Below, one piece after another: positions 11,101 through 23,700 of a DNA stretch of 64,000 nucleotides. This DNA comes from Mesorhabditis belari (taxonomy: Eukaryota > Nematoda > Chromadorea > Rhabditida > Rhabditidae), in the NCBI GenBank assembly GCA_958450365.1, contig CAUEEP010000930.1, positions 248,001 to 312,000 of the forward strand. The letters run 5' to 3'. Position 1 is the first letter of the stretch, and every line of letters starts with the position of its first letter. The notes beneath the pieces were generated by a model. The model was given only the letters and a program-made list of their open reading frames with translations. It ran no database searches and was not told the DNA's origin. Made by a program: the position numbers and the translations under genes.

Positions 11101-14100
11101 TGGTTATTTTCCTCTTTCTCGTCGCATCGGTCCTAAAAAGTATCATATTTACAGTACATTTAAAGTTAAAAGTATCATATTTAGGGGACTCTTGAATCAA
11201 GTTTTGTTTCAAAAACAAACCAGCAGTGACCGTTGGAAATTCTCGAATTCCTTTGCTTTTAGCTCGGCTGAACCGAAAAGCGGATGGGTTTGATACTCCT
11301 GAATGAGATTTTAGATAAGTAATGTTAAATCTTCAATATAATAATCTTTTTTCTCTCTAAGGCTTAAAATATATTATCTAGAATCAGTTTTGAATCTAGA
11401 TTTTAACCTTAAAAGTCTCTTCAACGATATGCTGAATCGCCTCGTTGTACTCGCTCGGTTTGATCGGGCGATGGTTGTGTAAACGAACGAGCTAAATATA
11501 GAAAAGTAATCTGAGTTGTTAATTTGTAAATAGGTGAATTTTAATTTATCATAGATAAACTTGAACTTGACCCACTTGTTCGTAGAGTTTTGCGAAGGTT
11601 TCATTCGAGGCGGATCTCGCTTTCTCGAAGTAGAGCTGAGAGGTGGCCTAGAATAGGAAATTTATCGATTTTCTGTTCACTTTAGCTAAAAAATCTTGTA
11701 CTGTAACTGTAGCATTGTGTAATTTATGCTTACAAGTACAAAGATTCTATACAAATAGTTAACAAGATCTTAGTTTCAGTCTAAAGCTATTAGAGGCGAT
11801 CTAATGATCTAACGATCTGAAGTGATCTATCGCTCTAACGATTTAACGATTTAACGATCTAATGATCTAATGATCTAACGATCGTAATCGAGATCTTGCA
11901 AACTAAAGCTGTAGCCAAGTGGTTAGTGCGCTTAGCCCTGAGCTTTTTTGAAAGCCTAGCGAGCGAGTGATTCGAGCACGGACTTGGCCAAAAGCGATTC
12001 CCAAAACTTTTATTATTTTTGCAACTTTGTTTAGGATATTTTTATCAAGCAAATCTATTACCTACATATTTTTTCAGATTTATTCAAGTTCTTGTGGCAA
12101 TCATTGAGATCGGCCAGAGCACGTAATCGCGCGGCTTCTGCTTTACTTTTCTGTCTAGCATAAATTAGTGTTTACATGAATATGACTATGCTGTTTGCAA
12201 GATTTTTGACTTTAACTTGTTAAAGTCAAAAATTTATTAAATTTCTTTACAAAAACCAAAAGCCTTCGCCTAGTCCGGGCTTGATCCAAGCCCAGAAGAC
12301 TCAGAGTCTAGCGGACTAACCACTTGGCCACGACACAGCTTTCAGGGACACAAAATAGCTTGATACTCGAGGGGTCAAATAATTCGCAACACTCAAAAGC
12401 TGGCTCTTTTTTTGACACAAAGAAACTTCAAACGGATTTAAATGGAAAATTTGAATCCATTACACAAAAACGACTTAGATATTCGGAATCAGTGAAAAAT
12501 TTGCGACAAAATAGGCTTCAAAACTAGGTGGTAAATAAACAGCGTTCCCTAGTTAGGCTTTGATATCAAAGCAAAAAAACCCACAGTGAAAGCCGACCCA
12601 ATCGCTTTGTGATGGTTATCTCTGATGTGCTCGACGAGGTTCTAAAGAATGAAAATGCCTTAATCTAATAGAACTTTATTATTTCAAGAGGATAATGAAA
12701 CTATTCTACCAGCTTGATCTATAAGACTAGTTTCTCTGCTAAACAATCACCCAATGCAAACCTCAACATATTGCTTCAGCGTACTCCCAGTCAACTCCGT
12801 CCCCATCACCTTTTTCGCTACGAGATTGTTGAGAACGTGATTAGCTGCTCCACAAAGACCCATCAAGAAATCGGATCCGCAATCTGAAAAGACTCAGTTG
12901 GATTTGATTCAACTGGAACTGGCTTCTAAAAGTGATTCGACTCGTTAAAGTCTCGACAAAGCTGACCGCCCGCTCGAATCTCTCCACTCGCTCGAAGGAC
13001 GTGCTCGGATGGACGGGGTACCATGTAACACTCAACGCTCTCAAATGCGTCAAAAACTCCATTCATCAGCCGAAGAAGTTCGGGAGCTCGACGAGTGCCA
13101 GACTAGAAAGCAATCATGTTTTGATGTGCTTGTGGAAACACATGTTTTCTGGTGCATTGAATTTCTGTTAGCAAGATTTTCTAGAGCCCACCAACCCTCA
13201 AAGAATTGATGTATTCTGGCTGAAAACCAGTCTCGAGCGCGTCTCTCATCAGCAGAATAAAGTGCTAAAAATTAAACTTAGAGTTAATGAATAATTAGCT
13301 CAAAATTTCAGTATTTTAGGATTACCTGTCCAACTTTCTCATCGGTTTTTTGACTGAATGAGATGAAAACGTTAAGCGCGTCCAAATCCTGCGCGTCGAT
13401 CTGGCTTCTTGTGTTGAAGATCTGGATAAAAAGTAATTGTTGGGTGCTTTAGAGATCACCTATTATCTATGCTATTTATCTGTGCTATCTATATATGCTA
13501 GGAAAACCTATTATCTATGCAAACGTACCTTGATCGATGACATCAACAACGAGATCGCAAAAATGACGGCCGAGTCGGCGATATCGCTGCATGTGTCAAA
13601 TGTGCCTTGAGTGTCGATCAAAATGACGGCAATCTGAATGAAGATTTGGCTTTGAATGAGTTTAAATTATAAGATTAGATCAGATTCTAGTAGATCTATT
13701 AGATTCAAATGGATAAATCTACTAGCCAAGGTTCTGACTGGATTCAGAGTCCGGTTCAAGCCTCCTGCGGGCTCAGAAACTGGCCTAGCTACAGTAAAGC
13801 CAGGTTTCACTTGGTCTGGCTGCAGCTCTGACCAGAATCTGGTTTAAAAAAGTTTTAAACAGTTTAACTTAGTCTTACATCTTTGCCCTCTTTATCCTTC
13901 TTTTCAAAGACTTTCGGCCAAACCATGATCCCTCTCGTGTGCCGTTCGTAGCCTGATTGGAAACGGATCCCGTCCTGTCCACTGGAATTTGTATAATAAA
14001 TGCAAATTGAGCTTAGAGCTTAAATTGAGCTTATAATAAAGCTCATTAGCTAGCTTGAGTGTTCAGAGTTCACCCAATGTGCTCATCGTCTTCATAATCG

Positions 14101-16379
14101 GCTTGATCCTTTCGCAGTCCGTCGAGAAGCACATTTGACCAGAAAGTCTTTCCTTGACGAAACTTGCCAGCTGTGGAGATGATAGCCACCTGGATTTGTA
14201 CAGTTAGATCTTTTTTATTCATATGGCTGCCATAGCCGACTGGCTAGGAGCTCTGTATCTTCGTCGAAAGGCCAAGAGTTCAATCCCGCCAGCTAGATTA
14301 CTCACCGATCGCTCTCCAATTTGTACACAAAGTGAATCGAGGTTTTTTCTGTAGAGGACCGTCTTTCCCTCTTCGGTAATGTCAAAAAGGGGAATGAGTC
14401 TTTGCTAAAAGATGGCCTATGGACGATAGCTGGGAAAGAATTGGGTTCGCTTGTACTTTGTGCTCATTTCGACCTAAACACTGTCTGGCACCCATCCGAG
14501 AAACAAGAAGCAAACTAGCGCTACGAGAAATGTTCACAAAGTCCACACGATTTGAATAAGTTCTACTTACCTCAGGTTGCGTCAATTGCTCAGATTCTGG
14601 ATGCAAATCACTTTCTTCAAGATTGATAATCTCAATGTCAGTTGGGCTTTCCGAGTGATCCGGTGAAGATGCACTGTGAGATGGATGAGTTTCGATCAAT
14701 TCAACACTTGATCCAAAAACTTGACTCTCTCCAGCCGAGATTTGAGTCTGAGTCAAGACTCGTGCTTTCTAAAGTACAAAGTAAAGTCTATTTAACATCT
14801 TAGTCTTTTTAGATCTGAAATTTGTCTTTTTGAAGTGATTTAAAAACTCTTAGCCTTGTACAAAGTGGACAAACAGATAAGAAACTTGCTAAAAATGAAA
14901 GAATACAGTTACATTGATAAAATAACCATATAGCACTTTATTTAGTAAATGTAATAACATTATTACAGTATTGCATTTGTTATAAAGATAAGACCTGGTC
15001 CTCTAAAAATCCGCGAATCCTCTCCATGGCCCGATCTGGATCGGAGAGCCGACCGATCTCAGAAAAGAGAGACTAAAGGTTGAAAATGATCTGAGTTTTT
15101 TACCGGTTTACTGTATGCTTAATGGCAATTATCTAATCAGTTTTTTTTTGCTTTATTCCTCAAACTGATTGATGTAATGTTAAGATGGTTCGACCAAAAT
15201 ATTTCCTGTTGCAAGACAGCGCTATTTTTCTTGCGGCAAGGGAATTGGTGGTGAGCTGTTTGGCTAGGGAAAAAGGATTAAAGAACTAAAACTGATACAG
15301 TAAAGGTAAACTTTAGAATTGAATGAACTTACAGTATCTGAAAGTTTCAATCAACTTAGCTGAGAATTGTAATTTCACTGCTAATTGATTCTGGTTGAAT
15401 AAATTCAAATGAAAGATTAGAATTGTGAATGATTCTACTAGCTTTTCACAATCACGGATCTCCAATCAGGTTCAGGTTCCGCCTAGCATCTGACAGAACT
15501 CACAAAAATCAAAAAAGTAGGAAAATTTGCGAGGCTAGGACTCGAACCGGAGCAAAAAGTGAGTTGATAGCTTCGCCTTATCCGCTAGGTCATCGCTTGA
15601 CCCTGCTCTAGCGCAAGAAAAGCCTTTTAATAGAGATGCTAAAAACTTGCCAAGTATGAGCTGCTAATTTTTGCGGAATTTTGATTACCTTAGTTCTATA
15701 ACTTTCCTAGTTATAGAACCAGGAGCTAGCAGTACTTTCTCAGTGACTTTTGTGGGTCAGATCAGAACATTCAGCCTAGATTGAGCCTATCAATCTAGTC
15801 TGAATTGATCTGTACCTGATCTGTACCAAAAACAGCCCAAATCCTATTCCCGATCTTGATTTCAACCCACCTCTCGTGCCGCTTCTCGGCAATTCTCACG
15901 CATCTCGTCAGTGGCATCATCATAGTTTTCAAGAAACTGAAAAGTGGGAAATTCAGATGAAAATGTGATTTCTAAACTATTGAGTTGGAAAACTTGTTTC
16001 AGAGACTGGATTTTTGGCATTGAGCACTTCTAACCAGGGATTTCCGGATCCGGATCTCTACACAAACATGCAAAAAACGAATCGACGACTACGCGACACT
16101 CCAATAGACAGTTCATAGTACTGTCGTGTAGTCATGTTTTTGTTCTTCGTATGCTTGCTTAGAGATCCAGATCCGGACATCCGATCGGATCCTTCTAACC
16201 TTTATCTTCTCTTGGAACATTTGGTGAAGCTCGTCAACTTCTAGATCTTGAAGCTCAGCATCCTAAAAGAAATCTTAACTTTCTGACCGTGAAAAAACTA
16301 AGAAAGGAAAAGCTACAATATTTACCGTAAATTTCGACTCGCTATTCTTTTCGAAGCTGCTGAAACGATTATCGGACAT
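8166..16379 (-). CDS. Gene B: type I atlastin-like GTPase with long coiled tail
   Basis: Starts at ATG 16379 (MSDNRFSSFEKN), next to an acceptor-like CTAG, and ends at TAG 8166-8168. About 28 exons, roughly 900 residues. G domain: G1 GKFRQGKT (exon 14081-14191), switch I GYERHTRGIMVW (13880-13978), G3 IDTQGTFD (13529-13633), and G4 RD in FILLMRDALE (13201-13263). An N-terminal helical and acidic extension (14570-16379) precedes it. Atlastin-like middle-helix exons follow (about 12940-13098, 12764-12883, 12578-12640, 11582-11650). The C-terminal third is Glu/Arg/Gln-rich coiled coil (8171-9820). No transmembrane hairpin is seen. Family knowledge: such G domains dimerise on GTP and remodel membranes. 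It is paralogous exon by exon to gene G and divergent from gene C. Confidence 0.85.
8376..8820. repeat. Foldback element, about 445 bp
   Basis: CTAGACAAAAACATATGAAG at the left end is exactly mirrored at the right end. The arms are about 210 bp and nearly identical, with a very short spacer near 8595. It lies in the last intron but one of gene B (between exons 9013-9096 and 8166-8270). Low divergence of the arms suggests recent origin. Confidence 0.93.
10803..10970. repeat. 14-bp minisatellite in a gene B intron
   Basis: Twelve units of CCTGGCCTACAGTA or CCTGGCCTACAGTG in two homogenised blocks (A-type then G-type). The repetitive Thr-Trp-Pro-type open frames are artefacts. Confidence 0.95.
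11820..11890. repeat. AACGATCTA-type short tandem repeat
   Basis: Degenerate 9-11-bp units (AATGATCTAACGATC) in a gene B intron, directly before a tRNA-like sequence. Confidence 0.7.
11907..11983 (+). tRNA. tRNA-like sequence, degenerate
   Basis: Has a good A-box (TAGCCAAGTGGTTAGTGCG) and a B-box-like GATTCGAGCAC at tRNA spacing. The anticodon region is expanded and the acceptor stem does not pair. Likely a tRNA-derived pseudogene in an intron of gene B, antisense to it. Confidence 0.4.
12064..12170 (-). other. Possible extra exon of gene B
   Basis: Between an acceptor-like CTAGACAG and a donor-like TAG-GTAATA lies an open helical stretch beginning KSKAEAARLRAL. The paralogous gene G has no exon at this position, and the frame does not join cleanly to the next exon (11582-11650). 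It may be an exon relic or an alternative exon. Confidence 0.3.
12269..12339 (-). tRNA. tRNA-like sequence, degenerate
   Basis: Minus strand: A-box TGGCCAAGTGGTTAGTCCG and B-box-like TTGGATCAAGCCC at normal spacing, length about 70. The anticodon stem is not canonical. It lies in a gene B intron, on the strand of the gene. Confidence 0.45.
14225..14294 (+). tRNA. tRNA-like sequence, degenerate
   Basis: GCTGCCATAGCCGACTGGCTAG at the 5' side and AGAGTTCAATCCCGCCAGC at the 3' side. The ends pair (GCTG-C / G-CAGC) with a mismatch. Closely related to the locus at 17952-18036, so both belong to one dispersed family. Confidence 0.45.
15528..15600 (-). tRNA. tRNA-like sequence
   Basis: Minus strand: A-box TGACCTAGCGGATAAGGC and a perfect B-box GGTTCGAGTCC at tRNA spacing. 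The acceptor and T stems pair poorly. Intronic in gene B, same strand. Confidence 0.5.
16020..16190. repeat. Imperfect inverted repeat in a gene B intron
   Basis: GGATCCGGATCTCTACACAA on the left is mirrored by TTAGAGATCCAGATCCGGA on the right, with arms of about 60 bp. Confidence 0.65.
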
Positions 16380-17772
16380 TCTCTAGAGTTCCAGATTCGT
16401 TTACAAGGTTTTCAAAGAACAAAGTATACAAAAATAACTATTATCCTGTTTAAAAATGAAATAAAATAAAATTTAAAACTATTTTTCTTTAAATAAAAGA
16501 ATTTCTTCACCCAAACGATATCAAAAATGGATCGCTTTTGAGAAAGAAAAGAAGAAATCGGATATCGGATATCAGATTTTTATGGTGCAACAAAAGTGCA
16601 AGACAAATGATTAACAAGTCGTTATCAAAAAGAATTTTATCGGAAATTTTGTGTTGCAAGAAAATGACCTTGGAAAGAACCTTGGAAAGACGATTTTTGA
16701 TAAATCTTTTTTGATTTTTGATAAAGATCTTTTATCTTTTTGAAAATCAAATATTATTTGCTTTTTTATTACAAACAGCATTAGAAATATTAATTTAGAT
16801 TCTAAAAAGAAATTAAAAAGGAAATTTTGAAAATGAGATTGGATCTATTTTCAAATTTTCATTTGAACATTTCTGTTGAGCAAGAAAATTGAATTTTTCT
16901 TCTCTTTTCGTAAAAATTCTCTTGTCCAATCAAAAAAGATGTTACTTCATGAAATTTTTGATAAGAAAGCATATCTATTTGAAATTTTTATTTTTTTTTG
17001 AATGCATAATAGATTGGATTGCATCTTTCTTTGAGCTTTTGTGCAAATCCGGATTTTTTTGTGTTTTCTGTTTTGTTTCCTTTGTATTTTCTTTTCTATT
17101 GGCTAATTCGCTTTCTAAAAAGCACCAATTTAGATAAAATATCGTAACCATAAGGTCAGTTTCCATTCAATTAGCCAAGATTTTTGTATCATTGAGGGAA
17201 AAGGGAATGCTCTGAGCTCAAAATTTTGAATCGACTGGAAACACGGTTCATAACATAGAAACGGAAATGGCGAACAAAATGCCACAAAAATTAGCCGCCA
17301 CTAGCCACGGAAACGCAAGGAATCTAGTATGCAAAATCAGGATTCAAAAATGGTTTCTTCATAAGGCTTCACTTGCTGCCGGCGATTTCACAGAGCTAAG
17401 CTTTTATCCACTAGGCCACGAGCTCATCTCTCCACGGCAGCGAGTGAAGCCTTATAAAGGAACCAGTTTTGAATCCCGATTTCGCATGCTAGTTTCCTTG
17501 CGTTTCCGTGGATATTAGCGGCTTATTTTTGCGACGTTTTGTTCGCCATTGCCGATTCTATTTTATGAACTGTGTTTCCAGTCGATTCAAAACTTTGAGC
17601 TCAGACCATTCCCTTGTGGGCCTTGATTCTTCATCGAATCTGACCAAAATTGAGCTGATTGTAAAGTGGCGCTTTGATTACGGTATTTTGTAAAAAAGAG
17701 GTTCTTTAGAAAACGAAGCTCAACTGATAGACAAGTACAGATCTTTCTTTTGTTTTTTTTTTCAAATTCCAG
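16380..17772. promoter_or_regulatory. Divergent spacer between genes B and C
   Basis: A 1.4 kb region separating the two start codons. It is very AT-rich with no coding exon apparent. The only structured part is the foldback at about 17205-17615. It must contain the promoters of both genes, but I can point to no specific element. Confidence 0.4.
17205..17615. repeat. Foldback element with a tRNA-like core
   Basis: The arms run from GGGAATGCTCTGAGCTCAAA (left) to the complement TTTGAGCTCAGACCATTCCC (right), with inner arm matches such as ATAAGGCTTCACT / AGTGAAGCCTTAT. The central loop (17374-17427) contains, on minus, an A-box-like TGGCCTAGTGGATAAA. It sits in the divergent B/C spacer. Confidence 0.85.
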
Positions 17773-20700
17773 ATGTCCTATGAGGTACCCAATCGTTTAC
17801 AAGACTTCAACGGGTATCAACCAGTAAACTGTGTGAGTTCATTTAGAAAAAAACATTTATTGATACGAATAATGTGATACAAACAATACACAAGCACAAG
17901 CCTTAAGCCCTAAATGTCGTAAAATCAATAAAGATGGCAAAAAAAGAACTAATGGCCGACGGGATTGAACTCTTGACCTCTAGACTCATCTCCCGACTAA
18001 GATACAGGCCCCTTAGCCAGTCGGCCATAGCGGCAATCTGTCTGGATAATAAATCTAGATAATAAGTTGAATCTACAGCTAGAACATATCTTAATATTCA
18101 GAGCGAAGAAAACGTGCTTCTCCCTTTGGTGACTTTTAAGGAAGACAAGATTCACTTTGATGAGCAGATTGCAGGAGAAACTTTCGCGAATCCAGCTTAT
18201 CATGGAAGAAAGGTTGGAGTTGAACTTTTTCTAATTATAATTAAGAATAAGAGAGATTTTTACACCAAAAGTACAATAACAGCAAGAATTTCTTTCTTCT
18301 TACTATTTTAAAAGATTTACTAACGATGAAAAGCTTACAGATCAGTCTCGTGACTGTAATGGGCCCGTCAAGGATGGGCAAGAGTTTCTTGATGTCATTT
18401 TTGACTGGTGGAATGAAAGGAAACAAAATTAGGTTTGTTTTGGACTGTTTTGAACTGATATTTGACTTCTCCTTCCTTCAGTGGTGCTTTTCAAAGCGGT
18501 TATGAGCGGTACACAGAGGGGATTCTGATCTTCGTCAATCCGATGATCTCGAAAGATGTGAGTTGCCATGATTACAATTAGCTTTGACCTGAATCCGTTG
18601 AAATTCTTTTTTTGATCTGCCTTGGCTTGACCTAGGAACTGGTTTAGCCCAATTAAAGCTAGATCAAGCCATAGTTTTATTCCATAGGCTACAATTGTCA
18701 CTTTAATCTGTACTGGTCCAGTACTTGGTCAGTAATGCACAATCCAGTTCTTCGTTTCTAACTTCCTTTCTTCTTCGCCCTTGTCTTTCCTTTTTTCTCT
18801 TGGCAAGTTAAGGTACTGGATAGGCCAGCGATTAGATCAATTGTCTTGAAAGCAAGGGTTCGAGGGTTCAATCCCTTCTTTGGAAATCTACTTTCCCTCG
18901 CCAATTCCTTCACGTTTTGATTACCCAACCTTATCGTTATCCAACCTTCTTCACTTCTATATTATCCAACAATTACTGCAGGCATCCATTCTGTTTCTAA
19001 AATTACTGAATTTTGAACTTTCTCCGAGAGCCCTTTCGCAACTTGTTTCCAAAATACAGTTGTTTTTGTGTTAAAGAAAACGTTCAACCGCTCAGCTTCA
19101 CAGCTCTTACAAGACAAATTCTGATAAATACTCAATAAAGCCTTTGCAAAGTTTTATGCAACTAAAAATGGATTTGAAATAAAGAAACGTTTTCAGGGAA
19201 CACACGTGATTTTCTTTCTGGACACTCAGGGGACATTCGATTTGAAAACGGCGAGGAATATCTCGGCGTGGATCGCTGGGTTTAGTCTACTCATCTCCGA
19301 TGTTCAGGTTTTGTGGACATCGGAACAGTCTACTCATCTCCGATTGGAGAACTGTGAAAGTCACTATTGTAGACCTTGAGATCCAGCAATTGTAGACCTT
19401 GAGAAAAGCCTTAAACTAACAAATTGTTATGTAAATTTCATTCTCGACAATGAAACTTTCGAATTTTCTAAACTTGAAAATTCCTGAAATTTCAGCTTTA
19501 TCTACTTTGAGATTTTGATTATTCAAGGAGCTTTTTGTCCACTTTTTCAGATTGTTAATCTTCGAGGAAATATCGGCGGCGATGATCTTCACGATTTGAA
19601 TTTATTTGTTGAAACAGCCGCGGCTTTTAAAGAAGGCTCAGTGGCAAAGGTAGGATGGACGATGGTATTTTGAGTGTACAGTCTAGTCGTTAACTGTTTC
19701 GCTGATAACTTGATGTAAACTCAAAGACAAACTATATAATTCTAGTCGTTCAATAGCCCTGAATCTTCCCTTGAAAACTAGTACAAAGTTACCGAGAACT
19801 TTCTACAAAAGAAATAACAAAAGTCCTTAAAAACGAGTTGACAGCAAAAGTAATCGTGATTAGTTATAAAGAATCACGAAAAATAATCATCATCATTATC
19901 GTTGTGAATGTGTTAACCAAATTTGGTGTGTTAGAATGCCGGGGTTTACAATAAAACTTACAACATAGTTAGTATTTAATAGTATTTCCAAATTATACCG
20001 TACCGTCACCTAAAGCTTTTCCAAAAGCGTCGCTTTGATGACACCATCCTGGGTTAATTACCCAACTCTTGCTTGTCAGAACGACAACCAGGATCGATGA
20101 GAGCCAATGTTAAACACAAATAACGGCCAGCATTCCAAGATTTGAAACTTTTAGCAAAAGCTTGTACATATTTAAAGGCTTATCGAACGTTTAACACCCG
20201 CCCCGAAACTTTTCCCATTGACAATCTAACTTTCAGCGCAAATATCTTGGTGTTAGGCTTTTCAATCTGTGAATTATTGGTATCATTGCATGCGCCAAGT
20301 CTTTCTGCGTCGATTGGTACAAAAACAAAAACCATTTATATTGAACAGCGAAACACCAAGAAATTTGAGCTCAAAGTCAGTTTGCTGATATGCGAAAGAA
20401 AAGGAGGGACGCGTATTAAATGTTCTGCAATCTATTTAGAGTCTAATTTTCGTGATTCGCGATGCGCCTGATTGGAAAGAGACCGATTTTCTCGAGAAAT
20501 TATGGGTATTGGGATTTCAGTTTCAAATTTTTAAACGATAAAATTCCAGAAACAAAATGAGAAGTCGAAAGAAATGAAAGAAATCGCTGGGTCGTTGAAA
20601 AATCGCTTTATAAATGGAATCGATTGCGTTTGCGTGGCGCCAGTTTCGGATCGGATTCGACGAGCTGATCGAACGATTGAGTTACAAGAAGAGGGTACTG

Positions 20701-23700
20701 TAGGAAAAAGCATTCTCTAGAAAACTGAACTAGTAGAGCAAAACAGAACTGTTTTTAGATCAAACACTGATCCAGTGCCTTAAAGGAGTTCAAGACTTGA
20801 TCTATGAAAAGTGTCAGCTTGAGAGCAAAGCTCAACTACAAGCTCCGATTGAACTAGCTAAGGTTTGATTGGGAAAAGATTTGGTAAAGCAAAGTTTAGA
20901 AAATCACGACTTATCTCCAAGAAGAAGCTCCGGAGTTGAGGCCAACTGTTCAAGTTGTTCAGGCTAACATTCGTGAGTAATTGCAAGTTTAGATAATCCA
21001 TGAAGCCACCGTAATCCAAGCAGTGAACAAAGCATTTGATGTCTTTGCGAAAGCAATCAAGGTATTCTTGGCCAAAGAAAAATGGCTCCTTTCTGCTTTG
21101 AAAAAATACTTTCCGGGTATTTTGAATGAATCGTCACACTTTAAAGGTCAATAACTTTATCCAGACCTGGAACTGGAGCTTGAGGACTTGAACTTAAACC
21201 TGTTCCTAAACCTGGAACTGGAGCTGGAGCTACAGCGGGACTTAGACCTGAACCTGATCCTAAATCTGGAACTGGATCTGGATTGGATCTAGAACGGGAA
21301 CTGGAGCTGGAGCTGGACTTGAACCTAGATCTAGTCCTAAGCCAGAAACATTATTATTTCTGGCTTTTACATCATTATATAGAAGGCATTTCAGGCTTTC
21401 AAATGATACCAAATACAGTTTGATTGGATAATCCAGTCTAGAGAAATCAAAGCCAAGTCAGCAAATGAGGCCGATTCAACTCGGGTGCCTTTGAAGCCTA
21501 GTTTGTAGGCGAATGAAAAATCCAATGAAGCCCTTTATGGAATCATTCGAAAGTCTTCTCTATAAAACCATTTGGAAAGTCATAAATAATATTACAGTGT
21601 GGTGCAAAAAATTGGGCCAGTCCTCTGCAGAAGTTATTTTGCAAAGAATAAAAAAATTTCAATAAAAGTTTAAAAGCAATTAGAGGTTTTAAGTAGCCCA
21701 TTACTTCTAGTTTCCATAACGCATAATCATAAGACGTAACGATTTATCATTTTAGTGAAAAAAATACATTATCCAAAATATGGTCTGAAACAATAGTGCA
21801 AAAAAAAAATGGGCCCAGATAGAAAACAGACATAATATCAATACTTTGTCGGTCCTCCGTTTGCATTAATGACATTAATGAATTTTTTTGCACCACACTG
21901 TATCTCTGGATAAAGTTATTAGCCTTTAAAGCGCGATAACTCAAACAAGAAAATTTTCAAAATAAAGCTTTACTTTCAAAACAAAGCCAAAAAACTTTAC
22001 TTTACAAAAATATTTCAGACTTCGACTCCAGAAACTTTGTCAATGGCTGAAGCTTTAGGGAGAGCTGAAGCTGATCGAAAATTGGAAACCCTGTTGCTGA
22101 AAAAGGAAAATCTCATTGCTGAAGCTCACGCTTTGTTGGATCCAAAGATTGAGGTAAGAGAAGAAGTATTTCAGATGAAACATTGCTTTGTTCATTCTGT
22201 GACTGAACTGGGTAACTAAACGACTTAAAATGGCTTAGTTTACCCAAGTTTACCTGTTAAATTGAGTCTTCGGTATTTTGACATCTTATTGAGCTTTAAC
22301 TACTCCCTTCATCATGAATTGTAGCATATTTTATTCTAGATTTGATGTGGTCTTGAAATGAATGAATGAATGAATGAAACTAAACTAAACTTAATCCAGC
22401 TATTTATACTCTTTTCTCGTGTCTCGTAAAACATCCCGAGAAAATTGAGATCTATTCTGGTTGGTTGACGGGTAAAAATACCATTTTTAAATAGTACCGA
22501 CAGATAATAAAAACATTTTTACAATAGGAAATGATTCTGGAGAAGAAAAACGAGTTCGCGGAAATGAAAAAGGAGCAAGACGCGTTGAAAGGGTCTGAGA
22601 AGTTTGCCCAAGAATTTAGAACGAAAATTCACAAGGTAGGTTTAAGAATTGATACTAAAATACTTATACTAAGATAAAAATAATTTTCAATCAACATTTA
22701 CAAACCTTTCACACAGATTCCAACTCTAAAAGAGGCTTTGTACTGGGAAAGGAATTCAATTATTGAGAAAAACGATCGCTTTACAATTTCATCAACGACC
22801 ATTAATTCAATGAAGGTAATTGATCAATTTTTGATCACGAATTTGTTATCATTTCCTTTAGGAAGCGCTGAACACAAAAATTATCACCCTTAAATCGCAA
22901 TTCATTGAAACTCGACTTAACGAGCTGAACAATGAGCTCCGCGTTTACTTGCTCACGGTTTGTCTGCTTGTTCAGCTCTAAACTTTTCAATTCTTTACAT
23001 ATTTCAGACCAACTTTGGAAATGTGCCAGAAGAGAATCAGATCAAAGTTCACATTAAAAAAATGATTGAATCTTTCAAAAAGGAGTGCTTTGAAAATGCT
23101 ATCGAAAGTGCACAGTTTAACACAATCAAAGAAGTGATTCAAAGCACTTTAGAGGCCTGAAATTTTATCAAATTACCGTAATCTTGTCTTGTTTCAATCC
23201 CTGAACATTCTTGATTTTGTAAGGATTAGCGTCAGATATCGAAAGATATTAAAAGATTGGATAAAAACTAACCAGATTACTGTGGTTATTGAAAGTAAAA
23301 CGAGCTTGTGGAATTTTTATTCATCTAATTAAACTGTTTCTTAAAATTTCTCCTTCACTATCTTTTTAGAAAACAGGTTTGGTTTGCCGGGACATGCTTG
23401 TCTCAAAGAAAATCGCAGAGATCAAAAAAGCCGAGCTCGAAGCTGAATTGGCTGCCGAGATCCAGGTTTGCGACCAATTCTAGCGAAACTTGGCTCACTT
23501 TAGAAAAGCGATTCCGCAAATTATTCTGATATTGCTTCTGATTCGGAAAATGATCTGGAGGCAGAGCATGAAATTTGTAAAACGCAATCAAATGACCCTC
23601 TGAATCTGCTGGATACGTTCAAAGAGGAAAAGGAAAAAGAAAGTGCTGAAACTTCTTTGGAACTAATGGAAAATCATCGACCACCGCCTTGTTACAAACC

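Noticed and set aside
10598..11195. Plus-strand open frames with Thr-Trp-Pro-Gly-type repeats
   Set aside because: Antisense to gene B exons and driven by a 14-bp minisatellite.
13880..14191. Calling B and G guanylate-binding proteins (GBP) outright
   Set aside because: The DTQGTFD and T-x-G-I-x-[IV]-W contexts are closer to atlastins than to GBPs, but the tail is unlike either, so only atlastin-like is claimed.
20142..20471. 109-residue plus-strand open frame
   Set aside because: It runs through an intron of gene C into the RD exon in the wrong frame; the exon 20440-20505 explains the conserved part.
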